Part shown: in pieces, positions 25,375 through 35,235 of the stretch | How positions within the stretch are numbered: the stretch's first letter is position 1 | How the letters are laid out: every line of letters begins with the position of its first letter | NCBI RefSeq assembly: GCF_000186445.1 | Contig: NZ_GL636070.1 | Coordinates: 1,134,337-1,194,343, forward strand | Source of the DNA: Streptococcus agalactiae ATCC 13813 | Lineage (GTDB): Bacteria; Bacillota; Bacilli; Lactobacillales; Streptococcaceae | Length of the DNA stretch: 60,007 nt | Reading direction: 5' to 3' | Notes under the pieces: generated by a model | What the model was told of the DNA's origin: nothing | Databases searched by the model: none | What the model saw: the letters and a program-made list of their open reading frames with translations, nothing else | Made by a program: the position numbers and the translations under genes

Positions 25375-26259
25375 ATGATTACAGGAATAATTAATTTAAA
25401 GAAAGAAGCTGGAATGACATCACACGATGCTGTATTCAAGCTTCGAAAGATACTACATACAAAAAAAATAGGACACGGCGGAACTCTTGATCCAGATGTT
25501 GTTGGGGTTTTACCAATTGCGGTTGGAAAAGCCACTCGTGTTATTGAATATATGACAGAAAGTGGCAAAATTTATGAAGGAGAAATCACTTTAGGATATG
25601 CCACAAGTACAGAAGATTCTAGTGGAGAGGTCATTTCAAGAACTCCACTAACTCAATCCGATCTTAGCGAGGATGTTGTGGATCATGCGATGAAAAGTTT
25701 TATCGGTCCAATTACACAAGTTCCTCCTATGTATTCAGCAGTTAAAGTAAACGGTAAAAAGCTCTATGAATATGCCCGTTCAGGAGAAGAAGTAGAGCGA
25801 CCTAAACGACAAATAACAATTTCTGAATTTAGACGCACAAGCCCATTGTACTTCGAAAAAGGCATCTGCCGTTTTAGTTTCTATGTCTCATGCAGTAAAG
25901 GTACCTATGTTAGGACGTTAGCTGTTGATCTAGGAATAAAACTAGGATATGCTAGCCATATGTCTTTCCTAAAAAGAACCTCATCTGCAGGATTATCCAT
26001 TACACAATCATTAACGCTTGAAGAAATTAATGAAAAATATAAGCAAGAAGATTTTTCATTTTTACTTCCAATTGAATATGGTGTTTTAGATCTCCCAAAA
26101 GTTAACCTAACTGAGGAAGATAAAATTGAAATCTCATACGGACGTCGTATCTTATTAGAAAATGAAGCAGATACCTTAGCAGCTTTTTATGAAAATAGAG
26201 TTATCGCTATACTAGAAAAACGTGGCAATGAATTTAAACCACACAAAGTATTGTTATAA
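25375..26259 (+). CDS. truB: tRNA pseudouridine-55 synthase TruB
   Basis: A 294-aa enzyme that makes pseudouridine 55 in the T-loop of tRNAs. The family start [20 protein letters not shown] is complete. The catalytic Asp39 lies in [42 protein letters not shown], the [16 protein letters not shown] motif and a short PUA-like C-terminus follow. There is no ribosome site between the -10 box and the ATG, so translation is probably leaderless. It is followed 12 bases later by ribF, the usual Firmicutes pairing. Confidence 0.95.
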   Translation: MITGIINLKKEAGMTSHDAVFKLRKILHTKKIGHGGTLDPDVVGVLPIAVGKATRVIEYMTESGKIYEGEITLGYATSTEDSSGEVISRTPLTQSDLSEDVVDHAMKSFIGPITQVPPMYSAVKVNGKKLYEYARSGEEVERPKRQITISEFRRTSPLYFEKGICRFSFYVSCSKGTYVRTLAVDLGIKLGYASHMSFLKRTSSAGLSITQSLTLEEINEKYKQEDFSFLLPIEYGVLDLPKVNLTEEDKIEISYGRRILLENEADTLAAFYENRVIAILEKRGNEFKPHKVLL

Positions 26260-26271
26260 AGAAAGTCAATC

Positions 26272-27204
26272 ATGAAAATCCATTACATTAATGATTATAA
26301 AGATATTCAAGCTAAAGAAGATTGCGTCTTAGTTTTGGGCTATTTTGATGGCTTACATCTGGGACATAAAGCCCTCTTTGATAAAGCTAAAAAAATCGCG
26401 ACCGAAAAAAATTTGAAAATTGTCGTCTTAACGTTTAATGAGACACCTCGTCTAACCTTCGCTCGCTTCCAACCTGAATTATTGCTACATCTTACCTCTC
26501 CAGAAAAACGTTCTGAAAAATTTCAAGAGTATGGCGTCGATGAGTTATATTTAATGAATTTTACCAGTCATTTTTCAAAAGTATCTTCTGACCTTTTTAT
26601 TAAGAAATATATTTATGGTCTCAGAGCAAAAGCTGCTGTTGTCGGTTTTGATTATAAGTTCGGTCATAATCGTACCAGTGGTGATTATCTAGCGCGTAAT
26701 TTCAAGGGACCAGTCTATATCATTGATGAAATTTCTGAAGGTGGTGAAAAAATCTCTTCTACACGTATTCGTCAATTGATTACAGAAGGTAATGTTGAGA
26801 AAGCTAACCAACTTTTGGGTTATGAGTTTTCAACCTGTGGCATGGTAGTACATGGCGATGCTAGAGGACGAACTATAGGGTTCCCAACTGCTAATCTAGC
26901 TCCCATTAATCGCACTTACTTACCTGCAGACGGTGTTTATATTTCCAATGTTCTGATTAATGGAAAATATTATAGAGCGATGACGAGCATTGGAAAAAAT
27001 ATCACTTTTGGTGGTACAGAACTTCGTTTAGAAGCTAATATCTTTGATTTTGATGGCGACATTTATGGAGAAACTATTGAAATTTTCTGGTTAAAAAGAA
27101 TCAGAGAAATGGTAAAGTTTAATGGTATTGACGATCTTGTAAAACAACTAAAAAAAGATAAAGAAATTGCTTTAAATTGGAAAAAAGATAGTCAAACTCT
27201 TTAA
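26272..27204 (+). CDS. ribF: Bifunctional riboflavin kinase / FAD synthetase
   Basis: A 310-aa cytoplasmic enzyme that phosphorylates riboflavin to FMN and adenylates FMN to FAD. The N-terminal FAD synthetase part has the nucleotidyltransferase motif GYFDGLHLGHKALF and the STRIRQLI motif near residue 165. The C-terminal flavokinase domain has GRTIGFPTANL and an MTSIGKNITFGG segment. It is co-transcribed with truB. The upstream AAAGAAAG ribosome site is modest. No FMN riboswitch is present, as expected for ribF. Confidence 0.95.
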   Translation: MKIHYINDYKDIQAKEDCVLVLGYFDGLHLGHKALFDKAKKIATEKNLKIVVLTFNETPRLTFARFQPELLLHLTSPEKRSEKFQEYGVDELYLMNFTSHFSKVSSDLFIKKYIYGLRAKAAVVGFDYKFGHNRTSGDYLARNFKGPVYIIDEISEGGEKISSTRIRQLITEGNVEKANQLLGYEFSTCGMVVHGDARGRTIGFPTANLAPINRTYLPADGVYISNVLINGKYYRAMTSIGKNITFGGTELRLEANIFDFDGDIYGETIEIFWLKRIREMVKFNGIDDLVKQLKKDKEIALNWKKDSQTL

Positions 27205-27211
27205 TTTTTTG

Positions 27212-27217
27212 TATAAT
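27212..27217 (+). promoter_or_regulatory. -10 element before spx
   Basis: TATAAT, 29 bases before the spx start codon, after a T-run at the end of ribF. The -35 is unclear. Confidence 0.45.
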
Positions 27218-27246
27218 AGTCTCTAGTAAATACAAGAGGCGGTTAT

Positions 27247-27660
27247 ATGATTACCTTATTTTTATCACCCAGCTGTACTAGTTGCCGAAAAGCGCGTGCT
27301 TGGCTAAGTAAGCATGAGGTTGCTTTTGAAGAGCATAACATTATTACAAGTCCACTCAATAAAGAAGAACTATTACAAATTCTATCGTTTACAGAAAATG
27401 GTACAGAAGACATTATTTCCACACGTTCAAAAGTCTTTCAAAAACTTGCTATTGATGTAGACGAATTATCAACATCTTCATTAATGGAATTAATTTCAGA
27501 AAATCCAAGTCTTTTACGACGCCCAATTATTTTAGACAAAAAACGTATGCAGATTGGTTTTAATGAGGATGAAATTCGTGCCTTCTTACCGCGTGACTAT
27601 CGTAAACAAGAACTGAAACAGGCCACTATTCGTGCTGAAATTGAGGGAAAACATGATTAG
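27247..27660 (+). CDS. spxA: Spx-family transcriptional regulator
   Basis: A 137-aa ArsC-fold protein that binds the RNA polymerase alpha subunit and redirects transcription during thiol and oxidative stress. The redox switch CTSCRKA supplies a CxxC (Cys10/Cys13). The Spx region [26 protein letters not shown] is intact, including the Arg-Pro cis-proline area. Streptococci carry two spx genes; which one this is cannot be told here. The stop overlaps the start of the UPF0223 gene. Confidence 0.9.
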   Translation: MITLFLSPSCTSCRKARAWLSKHEVAFEEHNIITSPLNKEELLQILSFTENGTEDIISTRSKVFQKLAIDVDELSTSSLMELISENPSLLRRPIILDKKRMQIGFNEDEIRAFLPRDYRKQELKQATIRAEIEGKHD

Positions 27661-27934
27661 TAGTAATTATAGTTATCCTCTTGATCCTTCATGGAATATG
27701 GAAGATATTACTAAGGTACTTCGCTTTTTAAATCAAGTTGAACACGCCTATGAAAATAGTGTTAAAGTTGATAATTTGCTAGATAGCTATAAAGAATTTA
27801 AAAAAGTTGTTAAATCCAAGGCGCAGGAAAAACAAATTGACCGTGAATTCCAGAGAACTAGCGGTTATTCCACTTATCAAGCTGTTAAAGCAGCACAACA
27901 ACAAGCGAAAGGATTTATTTCACTTGGACGCTAA
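27653..27934 (+). CDS. UPF0223 family protein
   Basis: A 93-aa small protein of the YktA/UPF0223 family, with the family features [20 protein letters not shown] and [16 protein letters not shown]. The function is unknown. The ATG at 27653 overlaps the spx stop (ATGATTAG) and follows GAGGG inside spx, so it should be translationally coupled. The 3' end overlaps the next gene by 11 bases. The spx-UPF0223-IMPase order is conserved in streptococci. Confidence 0.85.
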   Translation: MISSNYSYPLDPSWNMEDITKVLRFLNQVEHAYENSVKVDNLLDSYKEFKKVVKSKAQEKQIDREFQRTSGYSTYQAVKAAQQQAKGFISLGR

Positions 27935-28688
27935 ATTTGATTTCGCTAAACAATTAGTGTATAAAGCTGGTCAATTCATTAAATCTGAGATGCAAAATAC
28001 TTTTGATGTTGAGGAAAAGTCTCGATTTGATGATTTAGTGACAAGTCTTGATAAAAAAACACAAAAATTATTAATTCAAGAAATTATTCAACATTACCCA
28101 GATGATAATATACTTGCCGAAGAAGATGATGTGCGCTCACCCATTGCTCAAGGTAATGTTTGGGTTTTAGACCCTATTGATGGAACCGTTAATTTTATTG
28201 TTCAAAAAGATAACTTTGCTGTTATGTTAGCTTATTACGAAGAAGGCGTTGGACAATTTGGTATCATCTACGACGTTATGGCTGATATTCTTTACAGTGG
28301 GGGAGGACATTTTGATGTCTATGCTAACGATAAAAAAATTGTTCCTTTTCAAGAGTGTCCTTTAGAACGTTGCTTACTTGGAGTAAATTCTGCTATGTAT
28401 GCAGAAAATGATTGCGGTATTGCCCATTTAGCTTCTGAAACTTTAGGTGTTCGTATCTATGGTGGTGCTGGAATTAGCATGGCAAAAGTCATGCAGGGCA
28501 AATTATTAGCTTATTTTTCGTATATTCAACCTTGGGATTATGCTGCAGCAAAAATCATGGGGGAGACATTAGGATTTACCTTATTAACGCTTGACGGGGA
28601 AGAACCCAACTATTCAACAAGACAAAAAGTAATGTTCCTACCAAAGTCGAAATTAAATCTTATCCAATCCTACCTTACCAAAAAATAA
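27924..28688 (+). CDS. Inositol monophosphatase family protein
   Basis: A 254-aa Mg-dependent phosphatase of the SuhB/IMPase superfamily. Metal-binding motifs are visible: LAEEDD (Glu-Glu), [13 protein letters not shown] and C-terminal [19 protein letters not shown] at 27924, 10 bases after AAAGGA, is the most likely start because [19 protein letters not shown] matches the usual family N-terminus; the ORF extends further upstream but only over the UPF0223 gene. The physiological substrate is unknown; inositol phosphate, NADP or another small phosphoester is possible. Confidence 0.85.
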   Translation: MDAKFDFAKQLVYKAGQFIKSEMQNTFDVEEKSRFDDLVTSLDKKTQKLLIQEIIQHYPDDNILAEEDDVRSPIAQGNVWVLDPIDGTVNFIVQKDNFAVMLAYYEEGVGQFGIIYDVMADILYSGGGHFDVYANDKKIVPFQECPLERCLLGVNSAMYAENDCGIAHLASETLGVRIYGGAGISMAKVMQGKLLAYFSYIQPWDYAAAKIMGETLGFTLLTLDGEEPNYSTRQKVMFLPKSKLNLIQSYLTKK

Positions 28689-28692
28689 ACTT

Positions 28693-28723
28693 AAAACCTT
28701 CTAATTAAATAGAAGGTTTTTTT
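28693..28723 (+). terminator. Terminator after the IMPase gene
   Basis: A 10-bp stem AAAACCTTCT / AGAAGGTTTT with an 8-base loop and seven Ts in total. Confidence 0.9.
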
Positions 28724-28749
28724 GCACGACCGTGATTATATAGTATAAT
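28722..28749 (+). promoter_or_regulatory. Promoter of rsmF, implying a leaderless transcript
   Basis: TTGCAC (28722-28727), a 16-bp spacer and TATAAT (28744-28749). The ATG follows only 6 bases later at 28756. Confidence 0.65.
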
Positions 28750-28755
28750 AGAAAC

Positions 28756-30066
28756 ATGAAATTACCGAATGAATTTATTGAAAAATATCAGACTATACTT
28801 AAAGATGAAGCAGAAGCTTTTTTTGACAGTTTTGAACAAAAACCCATATCGGCATATCGCACCAATCCTCTCAAAGAAAAGCAACTTGATTTTCCAAATG
28901 CCATCCCAAGTACCCCTTGGGGGCATTATGGGAAAATATCAGGAAAATCAATAGAACACACAACTGGCCTTGTTTATTCTCAAGAACCTGCTGCTCAGAT
29001 AGTGGCTCAGATTGCTGAACCACAAGAAGGAATGAAAGTGCTAGATTTAGCAGCTGCACCTGGTGGAAAAACAACACACCTTCTATCATATTTAAACAAT
29101 ACTGGTCTATTAGTTAGTAATGAAATTTCAAATAAACGTAGTAAAATTTTAGTCGAAAATGTCGAACGTTTTGGTGCTAGAAATGTTATCGTGACTAATG
29201 AAAGCTCCCAACGACTAGCCAAATGTTTTAATTCTTTTTTTGATCTTATTGTTTTTGACGGTCCGTGTTCTGGTGAGGGAATGTTCCGCAAAGACCCTCA
29301 AGCAATACAATATTGGCACAAAGATTACCCCACAGAATGTGCACAGTTACAAAGAGATATTTTAAAAGAAGCAATCAAAATGCTAGCTCGTGGTGGTATA
29401 CTTGTATACTCTACTTGTACATGGTCACCAGAAGAGAACGAAGAAGTGGTTAATTGGCTCCTTCAAGAGTATGATTACTTAGAACTTGTTGATATCCCTA
29501 AACTAAATGGGATGGTTGAAGGGATTAATGTACCACAAGTTGCAAGGATGTACCCTCATCATTTTCAAGGTGAAGGACAATTCGTTGCAAAACTGAGAGA
29601 TACTAGACCTAAGGAAGCACAGAAAATTAAGCCAAAAGCACAGAAAATTAATAAAATGCAGTTACAATTGTGGCAACAATTTGCACAAGACCATTTAAAG
29701 ATAGACTTGAACGGTGTTTTAGACGTTTTCGGCGACCAACTCTATCTTCTACCTAATGGTTTCCCTGATTTGTCTAAATTAAAAATAGCACGCAATGGTC
29801 TCCATCTAGGCACTTTCAAGAAGAATCGTTTTGAGCCATCGTTTGCTTTAGGAATGGCACTTAGCGAACATGACCTAGTACAGTCTATTGAAATTGATAT
29901 AGAACAGTTTGAGGTGTACGTATCTGGAAATGTAGTCAAACTAGACAAGGCTGTTCCAAATGGTTGGTATCAAATTCTTGTAAAAGGCAATGGATTAGGT
30001 TTTGCAAAAGTGACAAATAATACTCTTAAAAATTATTACCCTAAAGGACTACGATTTCAGACATAA
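28756..30066 (+). CDS. rsmF: 16S rRNA (cytosine-C5)-methyltransferase, RsmF-like
   Basis: A 436-aa NOL1/NOP2/Sun methyltransferase. An N-terminal RNA-recognition part (MKLPNEFIEKYQTIL) is followed by the SAM site VLDLAAAPGGKTTHL. The two cysteine motifs are FDGPCSGEGMFRKDP (motif IV) and VYSTCTWSPEENE (motif VI, catalytic). A PUA-like C-terminal region is present (about 300-436). E. coli RsmF modifies 16S C1407; the target here is inferred from family. There is no ribosome site before the ATG. Confidence 0.85.
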   Translation: MKLPNEFIEKYQTILKDEAEAFFDSFEQKPISAYRTNPLKEKQLDFPNAIPSTPWGHYGKISGKSIEHTTGLVYSQEPAAQIVAQIAEPQEGMKVLDLAAAPGGKTTHLLSYLNNTGLLVSNEISNKRSKILVENVERFGARNVIVTNESSQRLAKCFNSFFDLIVFDGPCSGEGMFRKDPQAIQYWHKDYPTECAQLQRDILKEAIKMLARGGILVYSTCTWSPEENEEVVNWLLQEYDYLELVDIPKLNGMVEGINVPQVARMYPHHFQGEGQFVAKLRDTRPKEAQKIKPKAQKINKMQLQLWQQFAQDHLKIDLNGVLDVFGDQLYLLPNGFPDLSKLKIARNGLHLGTFKKNRFEPSFALGMALSEHDLVQSIEIDIEQFEVYVSGNVVKLDKAVPNGWYQILVKGNGLGFAKVTNNTLKNYYPKGLRFQT

Positions 30067-30167
30067 CTGTTATTGAATACTTTTAATAAAAAAGGAAAAA
30101 GAAATACTTTTCAAACCCTAGAAACTTATGGTACTATGGGACAGTGATGTGTGTTTTTACTATTTGT

Positions 30168-30191
30168 AAATCATTAAACACTCAATGATTT
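30168..30191. promoter_or_regulatory. Inverted repeat upstream of pstS
   Basis: AAATCATT, an 8-base spacer and AATGATTT form a perfect 8-bp palindrome in the pst promoter region, followed by AT-rich TAATATATA. It may be an operator; no consensus PHO box was recognised. The surrounding 30067-30250 stretch holds no other recognised element. Confidence 0.35.
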
Positions 30192-30250
30192 TAGTAATAT
30201 ATATCAACTACTAAATATCAAAATTTATTCAAAAGAATAGGAAAATGAAA

Positions 30251-31111
30251 ATGAAAAAAAACATTTTTTTGTTAACCTTGCTAGCCACCGTCTTATTGAC
30301 GCTGTCTGGTTGTGCTAGTTGGATTGATAAAGGTCAATCAATCACCAGCGTTGGTTCAACCGCCTTACAGCCACTTGTAGAAGCTGCAGCAGATGAGTTT
30401 GGTAAGACAAACCTCGGTAAGACTATCAATGTCCAAGGAGGAGGCTCAGGAACAGGCTTATCACAAGTACAGTCTGGAGCTGTTCAAATTGGTAATAGCG
30501 ACTTATTTGCAGAAGAAAAAGATGGTATTGATGCTAAGAAATTGAAAGACCATCAAGTAGCAGTAGCTGGATTAGCTGTTATTGTTAATAAAAAAGTTAA
30601 TGTTAAAAATCTAACCACCCACCAACTTCGTGATATTTTTGCAGGAAAAATCAAGAATTGGAAAGAAGTGGGAGGACAAGATTTAGATATTTCCATCATC
30701 AATCGAGCAGCAAGTTCTGGATCCCGTGCAACCTTCGATAATACTATTATGGGAAATGTTGCTCCTATTCAAAGCCAAGAACAAGATTCAAATGGTATGG
30801 TGAAATCAATTGTTTCTCAAACACCTGGTGCGATTTCATACCTCGCTTTTGCATACGTTGATAAATCTGTCGAAACATTAAAACTAAATGGTTTTGCGCC
30901 AACAGCTAAAAATGTTACTACCGACAACTGGAAACTTTGGTCATATGAACATATGTATACAAAAGGTAATGAAACAGGTCTAACAAAAGAATTCTTAGAC
31001 TACATGAAAAGTGATAAAGTTCAAAGTAGTATCGTACAACATATGGGATACATCTCTATTAACGACATGAAAGTTGTTAAAGATGCCAAAGGTAAAGTAA
31101 CCCCAAAATAA
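30251..31111 (+). CDS. pstS: Phosphate ABC transporter binding lipoprotein PstS
   Basis: A 286-aa lipoprotein that binds inorganic phosphate at the cell surface. The signal peptide is [20 protein letters not shown] with a lipobox [24 protein letters not shown] and [14 protein letters not shown] are phosphate-binding loops; [16 protein letters not shown] is the third. An ATG two codons earlier (30245) is too close to AGGA, so 30251 is preferred. It is the first gene of pstS-pstC-pstA-pstB1-pstB2-phoU. Confidence 0.93.
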   Translation: MKKNIFLLTLLATVLLTLSGCASWIDKGQSITSVGSTALQPLVEAAADEFGKTNLGKTINVQGGGSGTGLSQVQSGAVQIGNSDLFAEEKDGIDAKKLKDHQVAVAGLAVIVNKKVNVKNLTTHQLRDIFAGKIKNWKEVGGQDLDISIINRAASSGSRATFDNTIMGNVAPIQSQEQDSNGMVKSIVSQTPGAISYLAFAYVDKSVETLKLNGFAPTAKNVTTDNWKLWSYEHMYTKGNETGLTKEFLDYMKSDKVQSSIVQHMGYISINDMKVVKDAKGKVTPK

Positions 31112-31156
31112 AACTTAATCACATCTGGATAAAGCATCTTGATCCTAGGAGGAATT

Positions 31157-32074
31157 ATGAAAAATCAAGAATTAGCTAAAAAATTAACATCTCCTTCAAA
31201 AAACTCTCGATTAGAAAAATTTGGTAAAGGAATAACTTTTCTTTCGCTTGCCCTAATCGTCTTCATTGTTGCGATGATTTTGATTTTTGTTGCTCAAAAA
31301 GGACTATCTACATTTTTTGTTGATGGCGTTAAATTAACAGACTTCTTATTTAATACAAAATGGGAACCAAGTGCTAAGTCATTTGGTGCTCTTCCAATGA
31401 TAGCTGGATCATTTATTGTTACTATTCTATCAGCTATCATTGCTACACCATTTGCTATCGGGGCTGCCGTATTTATGACTGAAATCTCACCTAAATATGG
31501 TTCTAAAATTTTACAACCTGCAGTTGAATTACTAGTTGGGATTCCTTCTGTTGTTTACGGTTTTATTGGTTTACAGATTATTGTTCCCTTCGTTCGCTCT
31601 ATTTTTGGGGGAACAGGTTTTGGCATTTTATCTGGGGTCTGTGTCCTCTTCGTCATGATTCTACCAACTGTTACTTTCATGACAGTAGATAGCCTTAGAG
31701 CTGTGCCACGTCACTATAAAGAAGCAAGTTTAGCCATGGGGGCAACTCGTTGGCAAACAATTTGGCGTGTTATATTAAACGCTGCACGTCCAGGAATTTT
31801 CACTGCAATTGTTTTTGGTATGGCACGTGCATTTGGTGAAGCTCTAGCAATTCAGATGGTTGTCGGAAACTCTGCAATTTTACCAACATCATTGACAACA
31901 CCAGCAGCAACATTAACGTCTGTTCTAACAATGGGTATTGGTAATACTGTAATGGGAACTGTACAAAACAATGTTCTCTGGTCGCTAGCCTTAGTACTTT
32001 TAATTATGAGTTTAGCATTTAATACAGTTATTAAGTTAATTACAAGGGAAGGAAAGAAAAACTATGAACGCTAA
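31157..32074 (+). CDS. pstC: Phosphate ABC permease PstC
   Basis: A 305-aa membrane subunit with six main helices and the BPD_transp EAA loop (YKEASLAMGATRWQTIWRVILNAARPG), ending GMARAFGEALAIQMVVG. Start 31157 is chosen because AGGAGG lies 5 bases before it; an in-frame ATG six codons earlier lies before that ribosome site. It overlaps pstA by 11 bases. With PstA it forms the phosphate channel driven by PstB. Confidence 0.93.
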   Translation: MKNQELAKKLTSPSKNSRLEKFGKGITFLSLALIVFIVAMILIFVAQKGLSTFFVDGVKLTDFLFNTKWEPSAKSFGALPMIAGSFIVTILSAIIATPFAIGAAVFMTEISPKYGSKILQPAVELLVGIPSVVYGFIGLQIIVPFVRSIFGGTGFGILSGVCVLFVMILPTVTFMTVDSLRAVPRHYKEASLAMGATRWQTIWRVILNAARPGIFTAIVFGMARAFGEALAIQMVVGNSAILPTSLTTPAATLTSVLTMGIGNTVMGTVQNNVLWSLALVLLIMSLAFNTVIKLITREGKKNYER

Positions 32075-32951
32075 AAAGGCTGACAAATTAGCAACTGCAA
32101 TACTCTATAGTATTGCAGCTATCATCGTTACAATCCTCGCCTCTCTTTTAATTTTTATTCTTGTTCGCGGATTGCCACACGTATCTTGGTCATTTTTAAC
32201 TGGGAAATCATCATCATATGAAGCTGGAGGCGGTATTGGAATACAATTATACAATTCCTTTTTCCTACTCATTGTTACTCTGATTATTTCTATTCCTCTA
32301 TCTTTAGGAGCTGGAATATACCTCTCAGAATATGCTAAAAAAGGACGTTTAACAAACTTTGTTAGAACATGTATCGAAATTTTATCATCTCTTCCTTCTG
32401 TTGTAGTTGGTCTGTTTGGTTACCTAATCTTCGTTGTTCAATTTCAATATGGCTTCTCAATTATCTCAGGTGCCTTAGCACTTACTGTTTTTAACTTACC
32501 CCAAATGACACGTAGTGTTGAAGATAGCCTTCAAAATGTACACCACACACAGCGTGAAGCAGGATTGGCCCTAGGTATTTCTCGTTGGGAAACGGTCATT
32601 TACGTCGTTGTCCCTGAAGCTCTGCCAAGTATTGTAACTGGTGTTGTGTTAGCTTCAGGACGTATTTTCGGTGAGGCAGCAGCACTTATTTATACAGCTG
32701 GTCAATCTGCTCCAGCACTTGATTGGTCAAATTGGAACGTCCTTAGTGTTACAAGTCCAATCTCAATTTTCCGTCAAGCAGAAACTTTAGCTGTTCATAT
32801 TTGGAAAGTTAATAGCGAAGGGACAATCCCTGATGCAACACAAGTATCTGCCGGTAGCGCTGCAGTCTTATTGGTTGTTATTCTTATTTTCAACCTTTCA
32901 GCTCGCTCGATCGGTAAGAAACTTCATTCGAAATTAACCTCGTCTAATTAA
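32064..32951 (+). CDS. pstA: Phosphate ABC permease PstA
   Basis: A 295-aa membrane partner of PstC. Helices are visible at about 15-37, 74-98, 115-142 and onward. The EAA loop is [20 protein letters not shown] and the conserved Arg/Glu segment is [17 protein letters not shown]. Translation begins inside pstC behind a GGAAAG site, indicating coupling. pstB1 follows after 11 bases. Confidence 0.93.
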   Translation: MNAKKADKLATAILYSIAAIIVTILASLLIFILVRGLPHVSWSFLTGKSSSYEAGGGIGIQLYNSFFLLIVTLIISIPLSLGAGIYLSEYAKKGRLTNFVRTCIEILSSLPSVVVGLFGYLIFVVQFQYGFSIISGALALTVFNLPQMTRSVEDSLQNVHHTQREAGLALGISRWETVIYVVVPEALPSIVTGVVLASGRIFGEAAALIYTAGQSAPALDWSNWNVLSVTSPISIFRQAETLAVHIWKVNSEGTIPDATQVSAGSAAVLLVVILIFNLSARSIGKKLHSKLTSSN

Positions 32952-32962
32952 AAGGAGTAGTA

Positions 32963-33766
32963 ATGGCAGAATATAATTGGGACGAACGCCATATCATTAC
33001 CTTCCCTGAAGAAAATTCAGCTCTCACCACAAAAGATTTACACGTTTACTACGGTGAGAAAGAAGCTATCAAGGGAATTGATATGCAATTTGAAAAAAAT
33101 AAAATTACAGCCTTAATCGGCCCATCTGGATGTGGAAAATCAACGTATCTTCGTAGCTTAAATCGTATGAACGATACGATTGATATTGCACGCGTGACTG
33201 GACAAATCATGTATGAAGGAATTGATGTTAACGCTCAAGATATCAATGTTTACGAGATGCGAAAACATATCGGAATGGTTTTCCAACATCCAAACCCGTT
33301 TGCAAAATCAATTTATAAAAACATTACCTTTGCATATGAGCGTGCTGGTGTAAGAGATAAAAAATTCTTAGATGAAGTTGTCGAAACCTCACTAAAACAA
33401 GCTGCTCTATGGGATCAAGTAAAAGATGACCTTCATAAATCGGCATTCACTTTATCTGGCGGTCAACAGCAGCGATTATGTATTGCACGTGCTATCGCAG
33501 TTAAACCAGAAATTCTCTTAATGGATGAACCTGCTTCAGCACTCGATCCGATTGCAACTATGCAACTAGAAGAGACAATGTTTGAACTCAAGAAAAATTA
33601 CACTATAATTATCGTAACACATAATATGCAACAAGCAGCACGTGCTAGTGATTATACTGCATTTTTCTATCTTGGAGACTTAATCGAATACGATAAAACG
33701 AATAACATTTTCCAAAATGCTAAATGTCAATCTACTAGCGATTATGTTTCTGGTCGATTTGGATAG
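32963..33766 (+). CDS. pstB: Phosphate ABC ATPase PstB1
   Basis: A 267-aa ATPase, first of two in the operon. Walker A is [10 protein letters not shown], the Q-loop is [17 protein letters not shown], the signature is [19 protein letters not shown], Walker B is [13 protein letters not shown] and the H-loop is IVTHNMQQ, all canonical. It has an extra 15 or so N-terminal residues ([17 protein letters not shown]) relative to PstB2. The ribosome site is AAGGAG. It probably pairs with PstB2 as a heterodimer; see PstB2 for the atypical H-loop. Confidence 0.93.
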   Translation: MAEYNWDERHIITFPEENSALTTKDLHVYYGEKEAIKGIDMQFEKNKITALIGPSGCGKSTYLRSLNRMNDTIDIARVTGQIMYEGIDVNAQDINVYEMRKHIGMVFQHPNPFAKSIYKNITFAYERAGVRDKKFLDEVVETSLKQAALWDQVKDDLHKSAFTLSGGQQQRLCIARAIAVKPEILLMDEPASALDPIATMQLEETMFELKKNYTIIIVTHNMQQAARASDYTAFFYLGDLIEYDKTNNIFQNAKCQSTSDYVSGRFG

Positions 33767-33777
33767 TGAGGTAAAAG

Positions 33778-34536
33778 ATGACACAACCTATTTTACAAGT
33801 CAGTGATTTGTCTGTTTACTATAATAAGAAAAAAGCTTTAAAAGAAGTCTCAATGGACTTCTATCCTAATGAGATTACAGCCTTAATTGGTCCGTCTGGT
33901 TCTGGAAAGTCAACACTCTTACGAGCTATTAACCGTATGGGAGACTTAAATCCTGAAGTCACTCTAACAGGAGCAGTGATGTATAACGGACATAATGTTT
34001 ATAGCCCACGCACTGATACCGTAGAACTTCGTAAAGAAATTGGGATGGTTTTTCAGCAGCCTAATCCATTTCCTATGTCAGTATTTGAAAATGTTGTTTA
34101 TGGTCTTAGACTCAAAGGAATAAAAGACAAAGCTACGTTAGATGAAGCTGTAGAGACTTCATTGAAGGGCGCGTCTATCTGGGACGAGGTCAAAGATAGA
34201 TTACACGACTCTGCTCTTGGTTTATCTGGTGGTCAACAACAACGTGTTTGTATTGCCAGAACCCTTGCTACCAAGCCTAAAATTATCCTTCTAGATGAGC
34301 CAACCTCTGCACTTGACCCAATTTCTGCTGGTAAAATTGAAGAGACTTTACATGGTCTAAAAGATCAATATACCATGTTACTTGTTACACGTTCTATGCA
34401 GCAAGCCTCACGTATTTCTGATCGTACAGGTTTCTTCTTAGACGGTAACTTAATTGAATATGGCAATACAAAAGAAATGTTTATGAATCCTAAACATAAA
34501 GAAACTGAAGATTACATTACAGGTAAATTCGGTTAA
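33778..34536 (+). CDS. pstB: Phosphate ABC ATPase PstB2 with atypical H-loop
   Basis: A 252-aa ATPase, second in the operon. Walker A is [10 protein letters not shown], the Q-loop is [17 protein letters not shown], the signature is [19 protein letters not shown] and Walker B is [13 protein letters not shown]. Where the switch (H-loop) histidine normally stands (VTHxMQQ) this protein reads [15 protein letters not shown], so Arg replaces His. That residue normally positions the gamma-phosphate, so one ATP site of a PstB1-PstB2 dimer may be weak or regulatory. The domain is otherwise complete. It starts 11 bases after pstB1. Confidence 0.93.
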   Translation: MTQPILQVSDLSVYYNKKKALKEVSMDFYPNEITALIGPSGSGKSTLLRAINRMGDLNPEVTLTGAVMYNGHNVYSPRTDTVELRKEIGMVFQQPNPFPMSVFENVVYGLRLKGIKDKATLDEAVETSLKGASIWDEVKDRLHDSALGLSGGQQQRVCIARTLATKPKIILLDEPTSALDPISAGKIEETLHGLKDQYTMLLVTRSMQQASRISDRTGFFLDGNLIEYGNTKEMFMNPKHKETEDYITGKFG

Positions 34537-34569
34537 TACCATATAATAAGATCAGAAAGAGAATACAAT

Positions 34570-35223
34570 ATGTTAAGATCAAAATTTGATGAAGAATTAG
34601 ATAAACTGCATAACCAATTCTATGCAATGGGAATTGAAGCTATCGGACAAATCAAAAAAACAGTTCGTGCTTTTGTCAGTCATGATCGAGAGTTAGCTAA
34701 AGAAGTGATAGAAGATGATGTAACGCTTAACAACTTTGAAACGAAGTTAGAGAAAAAATCATTGGAAATTATTGCACTCCAGCAGCCTGTATCACAAGAC
34801 TTACGCACCGTTATTACCGTTTTAAAAGCTACTAGTGATGTTGAGCGTATGGGAGACCATGCAGCAGCAGTTGCAAAAGCAACCATCCGTATGAAGGGCG
34901 AGGAAAGAATACCAGCAGTAGAACTAGAAATCAATAATATGGGAAAAGCAGTTAAAAACATGCTTGAAGAAGCCTTAACAGCTTATATCAATGGTGATGA
35001 TGAAAAAGCTTACGAAGTAGCAGCAATGGATGAAATAGTTGATGATTACTTCCGTGATATCCAAAAAATGGTAGTTGAAACAATTCAAAAGCATCCTGAC
35101 GTAGCATTTGCCGCCAAAGAATACTTCCAAGTCTTGATGCACTTGGAGCGAATTGGGGATTATGGCAAAAATATCTGTGAATGGATTGTTTATTTAAAAA
35201 CTGGAAAAATTATCGAGTTATGA
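34570..35223 (+). CDS. phoU: Phosphate signalling protein PhoU
   Basis: A 217-aa all-helical protein with two PhoU repeats, each with the conserved E/D-rich motif: QQPVSQDLRTVITVLKATSDVERMGDHA and, in the second half, AKEYFQVLMHLERIGDYGKNICEW. PhoU restrains phosphate uptake and signalling through the Pst transporter. It is the last gene of the pst operon, 33 bases after pstB2. No phoR/phoP-type regulator pair is next to it. A promoter-like element overlaps its stop codon. Confidence 0.93.
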   Translation: MLRSKFDEELDKLHNQFYAMGIEAIGQIKKTVRAFVSHDRELAKEVIEDDVTLNNFETKLEKKSLEIIALQQPVSQDLRTVITVLKATSDVERMGDHAAAVAKATIRMKGEERIPAVELEINNMGKAVKNMLEEALTAYINGDDEKAYEVAAMDEIVDDYFRDIQKMVVETIQKHPDVAFAAKEYFQVLMHLERIGDYGKNICEWIVYLKTGKIIEL

Positions 35224-35229
35224 TATAAT
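35221..35229 (+). promoter_or_regulatory. Extended -10 element at the phoU stop codon
   Basis: TGaTATAAT; its first base overlaps the final phoU codons. It points towards a short intergenic stretch ended by a strong hairpin (possible small RNA, next entry). Confidence 0.4.
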
Positions 35230-35235
35230 TATTGC

